Numbered from the stretch's first letter, positions 8,813-17,248 are shown. The stretch is DNA of 62,213 nucleotides from an uncultured Alistipes sp. (GCA_900544265.1 UQUQ01000010.1:1-62213), one strand, 5' to 3'. Notes: generated by a model from the sequence alone, not told the origin. Numbers and translations are program-made.

Positions 8813-10282
8813 TTATTTCTTGTTGTTTTCCTCGTCAATGTTCTGGATGCGCCCGCCGAAGAGGAAGACGGCGAGGATCGAAATCGGGAAGAGCAGTCCG
8901 CCGAAGATGAAGAACGGGGTCCATCCGGCGCGGGTGATCATCGGCACGACCACCATGGCGAGGATCGTTCCCAGCACGGCGGCGGCACCGCCCAGTCCGG
9001 CCAGCGAGCCGACCGTGCGGCCGTAGTGGAAGTCGGCGGCCAGCGTCATCAGGTTCGACTGCACGAACTGATAGCCGCCCAGAATGAGGGCCATCATGAT
9101 GACCGCGGCCGTGGCCGACGAGGCCATCGTTGCGCCGATGACACCCGGCAGGGCGATCACCACGCCGACGATCATCGAGCACTTGCGCGCGAAGTTGAGC
9201 GAGTGGCCGCGCTTCTGCAGCAGGCCGGAGAACCATCCGCCGGCGAAGGCGCCGATGGCGGCTCCCACGTAGGGCACCCAGGCCGACATGGCCACCTCGC
9301 GGATATCGAGGTTGAAGACCTCGATCAGGTAGATCGGAATGAAGGTCACGAAGATCCACCAGACGGGATCGATGAAGAAGCGGCCCACGATCAGGGCGTA
9401 GTTCTTCTTCTCGCGCAGCAGCTCGCCCCAGCTCTTGCAGCGCCCGGGATCGGTTGCGCGCCCCTCGGGCTGTCCTGAAAGGATGTATTCACGCTCCTTG
9501 TCCGTGATCCAGGGGTGGTCCTTGGGCCCCTTCTTGTTGATCCAGAGCCACGGAATGATCCAGATGACGGCCAGCGTGCCGACGATGGCGAAGGTGGCCT
9601 TCCAGCCGAAGGCCAGGTAGAGGAACGAGATGACGATCGGCGCGAGGATCGAGCCCACGGAGGTCGAGGCGTTGAAGAGCCCCTGTGTCATGACGCGCTC
9701 CTTGCTCGGGAACCATTCGGCATTGGACTTCGTCGTTCCGGGCCAGGGCCCCGCCTCGCCCAGTCCGAGCAGGAAGCGGAAGCATGTCAGCGACTTGATG
9801 CCCGAAGCCAGGGCCGTCAGCGCGTCGGCCGCACCCCAGAGCAGCGCCGAGAAGGCGAAGCCGCGGCGTGTGCCGATGCGGTCGTAGAGTTTGCCCGAGA
9901 AGAGCTGGCTCAGTCCGTAGGCGATCATGAAGAAGATCGTGATGTTGGCAAGCATCTGCTTCGAGCGGGCGCTGAAGTCGGCTTCCGACATCGACGGGTC
10001 GAGAATGCCCAGCTCGGCGGCGATGCCGCCCACGGCCGTATAGACATACGTGCCGTCGTCGCCGGCCGTCACGCGGTCGGCCGGTACGGTGATCTGCGTG
10101 CCGTCCTCGGCGGTGAGCGTGCAGCTTCCCGCTGCGGCGTCGAAGAGGACGCGGTCGGCCGGGTATTCGCTCTTCGTGTTGGCGACCCACATGTAGTTGA
10201 GGGTGCCCCGGTCGAGGTAGTTGATGATGGAGACGAGCATGATGAGGCTCAGTATGATCCATCTTAATCCTTTGACTTTCAT
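8813..10282 (-). CDS. MFS sugar-acid/amino-sugar symporter with a periplasmic insertion
   Basis: A 489-residue major facilitator of the anion:cation symporter (ExuT/GudP) type. It starts MKVKGLRWIILSLIML and has NYLDRGTLNY at the end of TM1, GKLYDRIGTRRG between TM2 and TM3, and GLGEAGPWPGTTK in TM4, all typical. Between TM1 and TM2 lies an extra hydrophilic segment of about 85 residues rich in D, A, T and G, which should face the periplasm. The frame stays open far upstream, but ATG 10282 is chosen because it starts at TM1 and has AAAAGAACC upstream. The gene sits between nagB and an exported NagA, so an amino sugar or uronate/amino-sugar compound is a likely cargo. Confidence 0.85.
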   Translation of the reverse strand: MKVKGLRWIILSLIMLVSIINYLDRGTLNYMWVANTKSEYPADRVLFDAAAGSCTLTAEDGTQITVPADRVTAGDDGTYVYTAVGGIAAELGILDPSMSEADFSARSKQMLANITIFFMIAYGLSQLFSGKLYDRIGTRRGFAFSALLWGAADALTALASGIKSLTCFRFLLGLGEAGPWPGTTKSNAEWFPSKERVMTQGLFNASTSVGSILAPIVISFLYLAFGWKATFAIVGTLAVIWIIPWLWINKKGPKDHPWITDKEREYILSGQPEGRATDPGRCKSWGELLREKKNYALIVGRFFIDPVWWIFVTFIPIYLIEVFNLDIREVAMSAWVPYVGAAIGAFAGGWFSGLLQKRGHSLNFARKCSMIVGVVIALPGVIGATMASSATAAVIMMALILGGYQFVQSNLMTLAADFHYGRTVGSLAGLGGAAAVLGTILAMVVVPMITRAGWTPFFIFGGLLFPISILAVFLFGGRIQNIDEENNKK

Positions 10283-10434
10283 ATCGTGTGGTTCTTTTAA
10301 GTCCGTATTGTTATCGGTTTTCGTCTCCCGCGTCGCTCCGCCTGCCGGCCGCCCGCGCCTCCCGTCCGGAAACGGGGCTGTGGGTGGGCGTCGGAGCGGT
10401 CCGCGGGCGTGCTTTTCCGCCCTGCGGTGCTCCG

Positions 10435-11199
10435 CTACCGGCTGACGAGCGAGGCGCTGTCGCGGTCGACGTAGAGCGTGCAGTCGCGGTGCGTGCGCAG
10501 GATCGACGCCGGGCACGAGCTGACGATCGGGCCGTCGCACGTTCCCTTGATGGCGTTGGCCTTGGCGATCGTCGGTACGATGGCGAAGAGCTTCTTGACG
10601 TAGAGCAGTTCGGGAATGGTGATCGTGTAGGCGCGCGTGGGAACCTGGTCGATGCTGCTGAAGCAGCCGTCGTTGACCTGCTGCCGGATGCACGTGGGGT
10701 CCAGATCGACGGTCTTCACCGTGAGCGGATCGTCGAAGAAGGCCACGTGGGGGTCGTTGAAGGCGAGGTGTCCGTTCTCCCCGATGCCGAGGAATACCAT
10801 GTCGGCGGGCATCTGACGCAGCTGGGCTGCGTAGCGTGCGCATTCGGCCTCGGGATCGGCGGCCTGCGGGTTGATGTAGTTCACGCTCTTGAAAATCCGT
10901 TTCGAGAAGATCCTGTCGCGCAGGAACTGGCCGAAGGACTGCGGAGCGTGGGGGTCGATGCCGATGTACTCGTCCATGTGGAATGCGTTGATGCGGCCCC
11001 AGTCGATGTCGTAGTGGAGCAGGTTGGCCAGAAACTCGTTCTGCGAGGGAGCCGATGCGAAGATGATGTTCACCTCGGGTTTCTCTTTCTGCAGGGCCAT
11101 GATGTATGCGGCCACTTCGCGGGCGGCCACCTCTCCGAGCTCCGCCCGGTTTTCCGCAATGGCGACCTTCAGCCGCCCTTTTGTGAGACGTATTACCAT
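10435..11199 (-). CDS. nagB: Glucosamine-6-phosphate deaminase family protein
   Basis: A 254-residue NagB-family enzyme: glucosamine-6-phosphate to fructose-6-phosphate plus ammonia. The family motifs are INAFHMDEYIGI, the catalytic loop LGIGENGHLAFNDP (usual form GVGxDGHIAFNEP) and ALTV-like switch AYTITIPELL. It is the first gene of the minus-strand operon with the MFS symporter and exported NagA, with 152 GC-rich bases before the next start. It is divergent from the LacI regulator, with a palindromic operator in the gap. A preceding GAAAAA stretch serves as ribosome site for ATG 11199. Confidence 0.88.
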   Translation of the reverse strand: MVIRLTKGRLKVAIAENRAELGEVAAREVAAYIMALQKEKPEVNIIFASAPSQNEFLANLLHYDIDWGRINAFHMDEYIGIDPHAPQSFGQFLRDRIFSKRIFKSVNYINPQAADPEAECARYAAQLRQMPADMVFLGIGENGHLAFNDPHVAFFDDPLTVKTVDLDPTCIRQQVNDGCFSSIDQVPTRAYTITIPELLYVKKLFAIVPTIAKANAIKGTCDGPIVSSCPASILRTHRDCTLYVDRDSASLVSR

Positions 11200-11367
11200 T
11201 TTTTCTGTCGGTTTAGAGATTGGTTGTATTTACTGTGTAGATCGTTCGGTGTCTTGTTCGTTAACGCACACGTTTTTTTGTCCGGTTCTTGTATGAAGTA
11301 ATTAAAATATTAAAATACTGTACCTTATGAATTATATCATGGCTTTTTATGTGTGATTACATAGCCT

Positions 11368-11388
11368 TTAACGTTTACAAAACGTTAA
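11368..11388. promoter_or_regulatory. LacI-type operator between nagB and the LacI gene
   Basis: A perfect inverted repeat: TTAACGTTT, ACA, AAACGTTAA. Size, symmetry and placement between the divergent regulator and operon fit a LacI-family operator. A 9-mer TCGTTAACG with the same core recurs at 11258-11266 and at 12613-12621 (before the cupin). A possible -7 element for the regulator, TATATTTA, lies at 11428-11435. Confidence 0.75.
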
Positions 11389-11492
11389 TTTATTCGCTTT
11401 TAATGCAAATTTTCCGTAAAAAAATAATATATTTACACTCGAAAAGTTGGTAACCCAATATTCAACCATTCAAATTTTCACTGTCCGAAGTC

Positions 11493-12563
11493 ATGATTGA
11501 AACGGAAAAGACTGCAACGATGGAGGAGATCGCCCGCACGGCCGGCGTTTCGATCGGAACCGTGGACCGCGTGGTCCACAACCGCGAGGGCGTGTCGGAG
11601 AAGACGCGCAAACGCGTGCTCTCCGTCATCGACGAAATCGGGTACAAGCCAAACATATATGCCTCGATCCTCTCCCGCAAGAAGGCCTTTTGCATCGTGG
11701 CCATCATCCCCTATTTCCAGACAGGCGAGTATTGGGAACTGGTCTACCGCGGCATTACGCGGGCCATCCGCCAGTCGCAGGGGCTGAACGTCGATCTGAA
11801 GATTTTTTACTACAACCAGTTCGAGCTTGAGTCCTTCCGCGCGGCCTGCTCCAATACGCTCGACACGCGCCCCGATGCGCTGTTCATCGCCCCCATCTAC
11901 AAGGAGGAGGCGATCCGTCTGGTGCGTCAGCTGTCGACGTTATCGATTCCGGTGGCCTACATCGACACCAAGCCCGAGAATACCGACTACCTGGCCTATT
12001 TCGGCATGCCGCTTTTCGAGAGCGGGTATCTTGCGGCCGACCTGCTCGTCGGAGGTGATCCTTCGGTGCGCGAGGTCGTCAGCTTCAACATCGACCGCGG
12101 CGAGGCCCCTCCCAACGACTCCACGCTCAACCGGCACAAGGGCTTTCTGGCCTATTTGAAGGACCACAACCCCGAGTGCCGTCTGACCGACTGCACGATG
12201 TCGCCGTTCGATTTTCTGCAGAACATGAAGATTTTCGACCGCTTTTTCGAGGAGCATCCCGACGTGCGCCACATCATCACCTTCAATTCGCGTGCGCACC
12301 TCATTTCCGACTGGATGGAGATTCGCGGCGTGAAGGACAAGAAGCTGCTCGGTTTCGACATGCTGCAGGCCAACATGCGGGCGCTCAAGAACGGGACGAT
12401 CTCCACGCTGATCGCCGAACGCACGGACAAGGAGGCGTTCAAGGCGATCAAGGCGCTCATCGATTTTCTGGTCCTAAGGCAGAAGCCCGCGCAGCGCGAC
12501 AACTACAGCTCGCTCGACATCCTGACGCGTTACAACGTCGATTTTTACCTCGTCGAGGATTGA
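11493..12563 (+). CDS. LacI family transcriptional regulator
   Basis: 356 residues. Residues ~9-55 are a LacI helix-turn-helix and hinge (ATMEEIARTAGVSIGTVDRV, then EKTRKRVLSVIDEIGYKPN). The remainder is a periplasmic-binding-protein-like sensor domain (IVAIIPYF, FIAPIYKEEA, IPVAYIDTK, LLGFDMLQAN). It probably represses the divergent nagB operon and perhaps the downstream cupin, responding to a sugar phosphate or free sugar. The effector cannot be read from sequence. Confidence 0.93.
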   Translation: MIETEKTATMEEIARTAGVSIGTVDRVVHNREGVSEKTRKRVLSVIDEIGYKPNIYASILSRKKAFCIVAIIPYFQTGEYWELVYRGITRAIRQSQGLNVDLKIFYYNQFELESFRAACSNTLDTRPDALFIAPIYKEEAIRLVRQLSTLSIPVAYIDTKPENTDYLAYFGMPLFESGYLAADLLVGGDPSVREVVSFNIDRGEAPPNDSTLNRHKGFLAYLKDHNPECRLTDCTMSPFDFLQNMKIFDRFFEEHPDVRHIITFNSRAHLISDWMEIRGVKDKKLLGFDMLQANMRALKNGTISTLIAERTDKEAFKAIKALIDFLVLRQKPAQRDNYSSLDILTRYNVDFYLVED

Positions 12564-12705
12564 TTTTGCGGCGGAGTGCGGCCGCAGGCGTTCGTTTTGT
12601 CGGCCGACGTTATCGTTAACGGAATGATTCCGCCCACTGCGCGAATTTCGGGAGGCAGCTGGCGGCGATTTTTCCACTGATACCCATCTTTAACAGGATA
12701 CTATC

Positions 12706-13047
12706 ATGAAGACAAGAAGCAAGACGTTCATTTCGGGGGAGGAGCTTCCCTGGGAGCCGTGCGGACCGGGTGTCCGGAGCCGCATTATGGGGTACGATCC
12801 CCATCTGATGGTCGTGCGGGTGGCGTTCGACAAGGATGCCGTCGGTGCGACGCATACGCATTACCATTCGCAGGTGACGCAGATCGAGAGCGGCCGCTAC
12901 GAGGTGACCATCGGCGGCGAGAGCCGGGTGCTTGGGCCCGGCGACGGGTATTACGTCCCGGCCGACGAGCCCCACGGGCTGCATTGCCTCGAGGCCGGTG
13001 TCGTGCTCGACATCTTCTCGCCGCTGCGGGCCGATTTTCTCAAGTAG
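12706..13047 (+). CDS. Cupin-domain protein, KdgF-like
   Basis: A 113-residue single-domain cupin. Motif 1 is seen as THTHYHSQVTQIESGRYEV and motif 2 as DGYYVPADEPHGLHCLEAG, giving the His/Glu metal ligands. Length and the C-terminal VLDIFSPLRADF resemble KdgF, which helps linearise unsaturated uronates. It follows the LacI gene by 142 bases. That gap contains an inverted repeat CGTTA-TCGT-TAACG at 12608-12621 sharing the core of the 11368 operator. Together with an ExuT-type symporter and Nag enzymes it hints at use of a uronate-amino-sugar disaccharide (inference). Confidence 0.8.
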   Translation: MKTRSKTFISGEELPWEPCGPGVRSRIMGYDPHLMVVRVAFDKDAVGATHTHYHSQVTQIESGRYEVTIGGESRVLGPGDGYYVPADEPHGLHCLEAGVVLDIFSPLRADFLK

Positions 13048-13074
13048 CGCGCCTGTCGTTCGCCGCGGGCATGC

Positions 13075-13111
13075 AAAAGGGCCGCTTCCGGAGGGAAGCG
13101 GCCCTTTTTTC
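13075..13111 (+). terminator. Terminator of the cupin gene (also faces rpsU)
   Basis: 15-bp arms AAAAGGGCCGCTTCC (13075-13089) and GGAAGCGGCCCTTTT (13094-13108), loop GGAG, ending in a T run on the plus strand. The convergent rpsU ends just beyond it. Confidence 0.9.
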
Positions 13112-13124
13112 GTGCGGAGAGGAT

Positions 13125-13316
13125 TTACTCCTCGTCGCGGTACATGTGCTCCACGTAGATGGCGTGCTGCATGGCCTCGCGCTTTGCCACCGAAGGCTTC
13201 GTGAAGTACTGACGGCGGCGGAGCTCCTTCAGCACACCCGTGCGCTCGTATTTACGCTTGAATTTCTTCAGGGCGCGCTCGATGTTCTCGCCCTCCTTTA
13301 CCGGCATGATAATCAT
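13125..13316 (-). CDS. rpsU: 30S ribosomal protein S21
   Basis: A 63-residue S21, a small basic protein of the 30S platform near the anti-Shine-Dalgarno end of 16S rRNA. PVKEGENIERALKKFKRKYE and the Lys/Arg-rich stretch that follows are diagnostic. The open frame runs further upstream, but ATG 13316 (MIIMPVKEGEN) gives the family N-terminus; a second ATG at 13307 would drop three residues. The region upstream is A-rich (AAAAAACACAAGACC), typical of Bacteroidetes initiation sites. Confidence 0.95.
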   Translation of the reverse strand: MIIMPVKEGENIERALKKFKRKYERTGVLKELRRRQYFTKPSVAKREAMQHAIYVEHMYRDEE

Positions 13317-13473
13317 GGTCTTGTGTTTTTTATTGTTATTGCTTTCGTTTTCTTTTGTGTCGCAGGGCACCGGCCTTTTGCCGTTCTGTCCAGTTTTCGG
13401 AGGGCTCGTGTACCCCTCCCCTCCTTGCTGCGGGAGCCTGCCACTTCCGTTGCTGCTCACCTTTTCGTCCTGT

Positions 13474-14526
13474 CTACTCGCTGTCGGGTCCGCTTTGCGT
13501 GCCGAACACCAGGTAGGGAGCCAGCCGTGCTGCCTCCTCCCGGGTCATTATGTGCTGTTCGATCAACTCTTCCGCGGTGCTCCAACCTCCTTTCAACTGG
13601 CGTGCCTTCAATAGTTTCCGAAGTGTTGCCGGTGCCATGTACGGATGGCGCCCCAACTCTTTCGGGCTTGCAAAGTTAATATCAATTTTCCGAATTTCAC
13701 AACTGTCGCAGTAAATTTGTTTCAAAATTTTCTCGTAGTTGCGCTCCGTGATGCCCGGAATCTCTGCGAGTTGCTCCACGCGGACGAATCCGCCGAGCCG
13801 TTCGCGGTATTCGATGATCCGCATGACGGTCTTCTCGCCGATGCCCCACACGCGGCGTAGCGTTGCCGAGTCGGCCGTATTGAGGTTGACGGGCTGTTCG
13901 ATGGGGTGGGGTGTGCGTTCGGGGAAGATGATGTAGGGCTCGAGTGCCGCGGCCACCGAGTCGCTCACGACGTAGCAGTCGCGCAGCTCCTCCATGTCGT
14001 AGATGCCGTGCAGGTCGCGCCAGCGGACGAAGGCCTCGGCCTGGCGTTTCGACAGCGCGCCGATGGCCCGCAGGTAGCGGGTGCCGACCGTGTCGATACG
14101 GAACTGGACGGGAGCCATCGGCTCCGGAAGCGGGCGTCCGGTGCGGTACTCGCGCGGAGCGAAGGCGTATTTGCGGCCGATGCGGATGTAGGGTTCCAGC
14201 CGCCGGTAGGTCGAGTCGCTGATGCCGTAGCAGAGCGATACGTCCTCCGGGATGCGGAAGACCTTGCCCGCCGCGCGGTATTTCAGCAGGCTGACCGCCT
14301 CGTAGTTCGTCAGCCCGAGGGCGAGCAGCTCGTCGCGGTCGGCCGTGTTCGGGTCGAAGGGCCTGAGGCGGAGCGTGTCGGCGCGCTGCTCCATGGTGCG
14401 CTCGACGCGGCGGGCCGCCTCGGGGTCGGCCTTCGGACGGGCGAGCGTCAGTCCGAGGATCAAAAGTCCCGCCAGCGGCAGGAAGATGGCCAGGGCGCGG
14501 ATTTCGCGTTCGGAGAAGAGTGCCAT
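13474..14526 (-). CDS. Helix-hairpin-helix (ComEA-like) domain protein with N-terminal membrane anchor
   Basis: 350 residues. A hydrophobic segment at about residues 11-27 (LAIFLPLAGLLILGLTLA) is a likely membrane anchor. It is followed by several helix-hairpin-helix units, the clearest being VNLNTADSATLRRVWGIGEKTV and FVRVEQLAEIPGITERNYEKI, plus FDPNTADRDELLALGL. Such domains bind double-stranded DNA non-specifically; ComEA is the DNA receptor of competence. Whether this Bacteroidales version works in DNA uptake is unknown. Start taken at ATG 14526 because the upstream 75 codons of the open frame are low-complexity. It lies upstream of rpsU on the same strand with a 157-base gap. Confidence 0.8.
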   Translation of the reverse strand: MALFSEREIRALAIFLPLAGLLILGLTLARPKADPEAARRVERTMEQRADTLRLRPFDPNTADRDELLALGLTNYEAVSLLKYRAAGKVFRIPEDVSLCYGISDSTYRRLEPYIRIGRKYAFAPREYRTGRPLPEPMAPVQFRIDTVGTRYLRAIGALSKRQAEAFVRWRDLHGIYDMEELRDCYVVSDSVAAALEPYIIFPERTPHPIEQPVNLNTADSATLRRVWGIGEKTVMRIIEYRERLGGFVRVEQLAEIPGITERNYEKILKQIYCDSCEIRKIDINFASPKELGRHPYMAPATLRKLLKARQLKGGWSTAEELIEQHIMTREEAARLAPYLVFGTQSGPDSE

Positions 14527-14779
14527 GGTTCGATCGGATTCGTGTGTGGAGAGAAGGGGGCTCCGGCCGCGTGGTATCGTGCTGCCGCGGACGGCGCGTG
14601 CCGGCGGGTCCGTCCGGCTGCGGCCTGCCGGGCGCGGGAGCCTCTTCCGTTCTTCAAAAATAGGCATTTTCCCGCGATTCCGGCTCTTTCGAGTTGCCTT
14701 TTTTCTCTCTGTTCTCTCCCCGGATTCTCCGGCGGGGTGTCGTTGTGGCAAAAAACGGGCCCGAACCGCCTTTTTTGCG

Positions 14780-14802
14780 TATAACTATAAAAAATAGTTG
14801 TA
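14780..14802. promoter_or_regulatory. Likely BlaI operator over the blaI-blaR promoter
   Basis: Arms TATAACTAT (14780-14788) and ATAGTTGTA (14794-14802) form an inverted repeat with one mismatch around five A residues. The right arm covers the -33 TTG of the promoter, the position expected for autorepression. Confidence 0.65.
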
Positions 14803-14827
14803 TAATTATTTTTTTTAGTTACCTTTG
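14798..14827 (+). promoter_or_regulatory. Promoter of blaI-blaR
   Basis: TTG (14798-14800), exactly 19 nt, TACCTTTG (14820-14827): full Bacteroidetes consensus. It gives a leader of about 75 nt. Confidence 0.85.
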
Positions 14828-14908
14828 TGGTGAAGAACCTTTCCTGCCGGGGGCAAGACGCGCCGAAGGGGCGCTGCATCCCTGCCGGAGGAGAAAAAAC
14901 GGACTGTC

Positions 14909-15292
14909 ATGGAGAACAAGACGACAATGGAGCGGCTGACACGCCGCGAGGAGGAGCTGATGCACCGCTTCTGGGAGCACGGACCGATGTTCGTGCGGGA
15001 GCTGGTGGCGTTGTTTCCCGACCCGAAGCCCCATTTCAACACGATTTCGACGATGGTGCGCTCGCTCGAAGCCAAAGGCTACGTCGCCCACGAGGACTAC
15101 GGCAACACCTACCGCTACCATGCCGCCGTGAGCGAGGAGGAGTTCTCGCGCCGCACGCTGGGCAATGTCATCAGCCGCTATTTTGAAAATTCCTACCTCG
15201 GCGCCGTGTCGGCGCTGGTCGAGGAGGAGAAGATCTCGGTCGAGGAGCTGCGTGCCCTGATCGACCGCATCGAAAACAACCGCACCCGCTGA
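14909..15292 (+). CDS. BlaI/MecI family transcriptional repressor
   Basis: 127 residues. The N-terminal ~80 residues are the winged helix of the BlaI/MecI family (LTRREEELMHRFWEHGP, then FNTISTMVRSLEAKGYVAHE), and the C-terminal part is the dimerisation helix region. In staphylococci BlaI is cleaved after signalling by the membrane protease BlaR1. Here the stop is 2 bases before a BlaR1-like gene, and a palindrome overlaps the promoter, so a signal-released, autoregulated pair is likely. No beta-lactamase lies nearby, so antibiotic resistance is not implied. Confidence 0.93.
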   Translation: MENKTTMERLTRREEELMHRFWEHGPMFVRELVALFPDPKPHFNTISTMVRSLEAKGYVAHEDYGNTYRYHAAVSEEEFSRRTLGNVISRYFENSYLGAVSALVEEEKISVEELRALIDRIENNRTR

Positions 15293-15294
15293 CC

Positions 15295-17178
15295 ATGGAA
15301 GCCCTGTTGACCTATACGTGGCGCGTGGCGGCCTGTCTGGCCGTGGCGTGGCTCTTCTTCCGGCTGCTGCTCGGGCGCGAGACCTTCTGCCGCCTGAACC
15401 GCCTTGTCGTGCTGGCACTGCTGGTGCTCTCGTTCCTCCTGCCTTTGTGCGTCATCACCGTCCGCCGCGAGGTCCCCATACCTTATGAAGTATGGGTCCA
15501 TGCGACGGAGGTGCGGTCGGCTGCCGCCCCGGTGTCGGCCGCGGCACCCTTCCCGTGGGCGGCGCTTCTCGGCGGGCTCTATCTTGCCGGGGTGCTGGCG
15601 GCCGCATGCCGCATGGCGTGGTCGCTTGCGGCCGTCGTGCGGGTGATCCGCCGCGGGCGCCGCGAACGCCTGGCGGACGGGGTGGTGCTGGTGCGCACGC
15701 CGCAGCCGGTCACCCCCTTCAGTTGGGGCCGGTATGTCGTGCTCGCGGAGACGGAGCCGGCCGAAGAGGTTGCGACGATCCTGCTGCACGAACGGGCCCA
15801 TGTGCGGCTGCACCATACGTGGGACCTGCTTTTTGCCGATCTGGCCGGCTGCCTGCAGTGGTTCAATCCGGCGGTGTGGCTGCTGCGGCGGGAGCTGTGC
15901 GCCATCCACGAGTACGAGGCCGACCGCGCGGTGCTCGAGGCCGGGACGGATGCCCGCGCCTACCAGCTGCTGCTGGTCCGCCGGGCGGTCGGCACGCAGG
16001 CCTTTGTCGCAGCCAACAATTTCAACCACAGTAAACTTCAAAACCGTATTGCCATGATGCTGAAAAAAAGATCATCCCGCTGGGCGGCGGCCCGCACGCT
16101 GCTCATTCTGCCGCTCTCGGCCCTGGCGCTGGGGGCCTTTGCCCGCACGTTGCAGGTGCCGGTCGTGAAGGCGCCCGATGCGACGCTGCTTCCGGCTCCG
16201 ACGTCCGGAACGGACTCCGCGCGCGAGGCCTCGCTCGACTCCTCTTCGATCACGATCGTTCCGGCGCCGGAGGAGGGCGGTAAGGCGTCCTCCGCACCGG
16301 ACGCGAAGCCTGCACCGCTCTATATTGTCGACGGTGAGGTCGTGGAACCCGTCCGCGTGCAAAACTTCCCGACTGAGCGCATCGCTGCGGTCACCGTACT
16401 CAAGGATTCGACCTTCACGGCCCGCTACGGGGATGCGGCCCGCAACGGGGTGGTGGTGATCTCGACGCGCGGTGTCGTGCCCGACAGCACCGCGTTGCGC
16501 GAGGCGCAGCGCCGGGCGGAGGAGGCGACGGCCTATTTCCGGAGCCCGGAGTGGAAGGCCGTGCAGCAGAGGCTGGACGGTGCGAACGGCTACTTCCAGA
16601 GTGAAGAGTGGGCCGAGGTGCAGCGGAAGATGAACGAATCGCCCGACTATTTCCGGAGCGACGAATGGAAGGCCGTGCAGGAGAAGCTGGCCTCCGTGGG
16701 TGACTATTTCAAGAGCGAAGAGTGGCGCGAGGCGCAGCGGAAGGTGGCGGCGACGGTCGATTACTTCAAGAGCCCCGAATGGCTGGTGGCGCAGGAGCAG
16801 CTGGCGTCGATGGGCGAATATTTCCGCAGCGATGAGTGGCGCGAGGCACAGCGCAGCCTGGAGAAGGGGTGGCAGGGATCCGATCCCGCGCCGTCCGCGG
16901 ATGCCGCTGTCGGGGATGCCACCGCGACGGCAGAGCAGGCTGCTGCCGTGCGCGAGCACGATATCGTGGTGGTCGGCGTGGGCAAGATGAAAAAGGCGGA
17001 CCTGCTCTACGTGGTTGACGGCAAGCGGGTCTCCTACCGGAAATTCTCGGCGCTGGACGCCTCGACGATCCGGGAGATCAATGTGTTAAATGGTGAAAGC
17101 GCCGAGCGGAAGTACGGCCGCCGGGGCCGCAACGGAGCCCTCGAAGTCACCACGAGGCAGGCCGGCGGCGGGCAGTGA
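15295..17178 (+). CDS. BlaR1-like M56 membrane metallopeptidase with TonB-plug-like segments and a six-fold repeat
   Basis: 627 residues. N-terminal membrane helices (about 5-25, 35-55, 80-105) flank the M56 peptidase with zinc motif H165-E-R-A-H169 and the later HEYEADRAV helix. A further helix near 265-285 is followed by an extracytoplasmic part. It contains LYIVDGEVVEP...ARYGDAARNGVVVISTRG, a TonB-receptor plug-like unit; six tandem copies of a 19-residue repeat (residues 414-527, pattern YFxSxEWxxxQxxL); then a second plug-like unit (LLYVVDGKRVS...RNGALEVTTR). Known in the family: signal sensing leads to cleavage of the paired BlaI. The ligand here is unknown. The repeat is exactly 57 bp per unit. 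Confidence 0.9.
   Translation: MEALLTYTWRVAACLAVAWLFFRLLLGRETFCRLNRLVVLALLVLSFLLPLCVITVRREVPIPYEVWVHATEVRSAAAPVSAAAPFPWAALLGGLYLAGVLAAACRMAWSLAAVVRVIRRGRRERLADGVVLVRTPQPVTPFSWGRYVVLAETEPAEEVATILLHERAHVRLHHTWDLLFADLAGCLQWFNPAVWLLRRELCAIHEYEADRAVLEAGTDARAYQLLLVRRAVGTQAFVAANNFNHSKLQNRIAMMLKKRSSRWAAARTLLILPLSALALGAFARTLQVPVVKAPDATLLPAPTSGTDSAREASLDSSSITIVPAPEEGGKASSAPDAKPAPLYIVDGEVVEPVRVQNFPTERIAAVTVLKDSTFTARYGDAARNGVVVISTRGVVPDSTALREAQRRAEEATAYFRSPEWKAVQQRLDGANGYFQSEEWAEVQRKMNESPDYFRSDEWKAVQEKLASVGDYFKSEEWREAQRKVAATVDYFKSPEWLVAQEQLASMGEYFRSDEWREAQRSLEKGWQGSDPAPSADAAVGDATATAEQAAAVREHDIVVVGVGKMKKADLLYVVDGKRVSYRKFSALDASTIREINVLNGESAERKYGRRGRNGALEVTTRQAGGGQ
16534..16875 (+). repeat. Six in-frame 57-bp repeats in the BlaR-like gene
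   Basis: Units begin at 16534, 16591, 16648, 16705, 16762 and 16819, each exactly 57 bp (19 codons), starting Tyr-Phe and carrying Ser-x-Glu-Trp. DNA identity is partial while the protein pattern is strong, so the repeats are under protein-level selection. Confidence 0.95.
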
Positions 17179-17213
17179 GCAAATCCGTAAGCAAGAGATA
17201 AAAAGTTCATCGG

Positions 17214-17248
17214 AGCGGGGGAGCCTTTCGGGCGGCCCCGCTTTTTTT
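17214..17248 (+). terminator. Terminator of blaI-blaR
   Basis: AGCGGGG (17214-17220) pairs with CCCCGCT (17236-17242), with smaller pairing inside, followed by a run of seven T residues. Confidence 0.75.

Noticed and set aside
14909..17178. Beta-lactam resistance locus because of BlaI/BlaR homology
   Set aside because: No beta-lactamase or altered PBP gene is adjacent, and the sensor domain is plug-like and repetitive, not a penicillin-binding domain.
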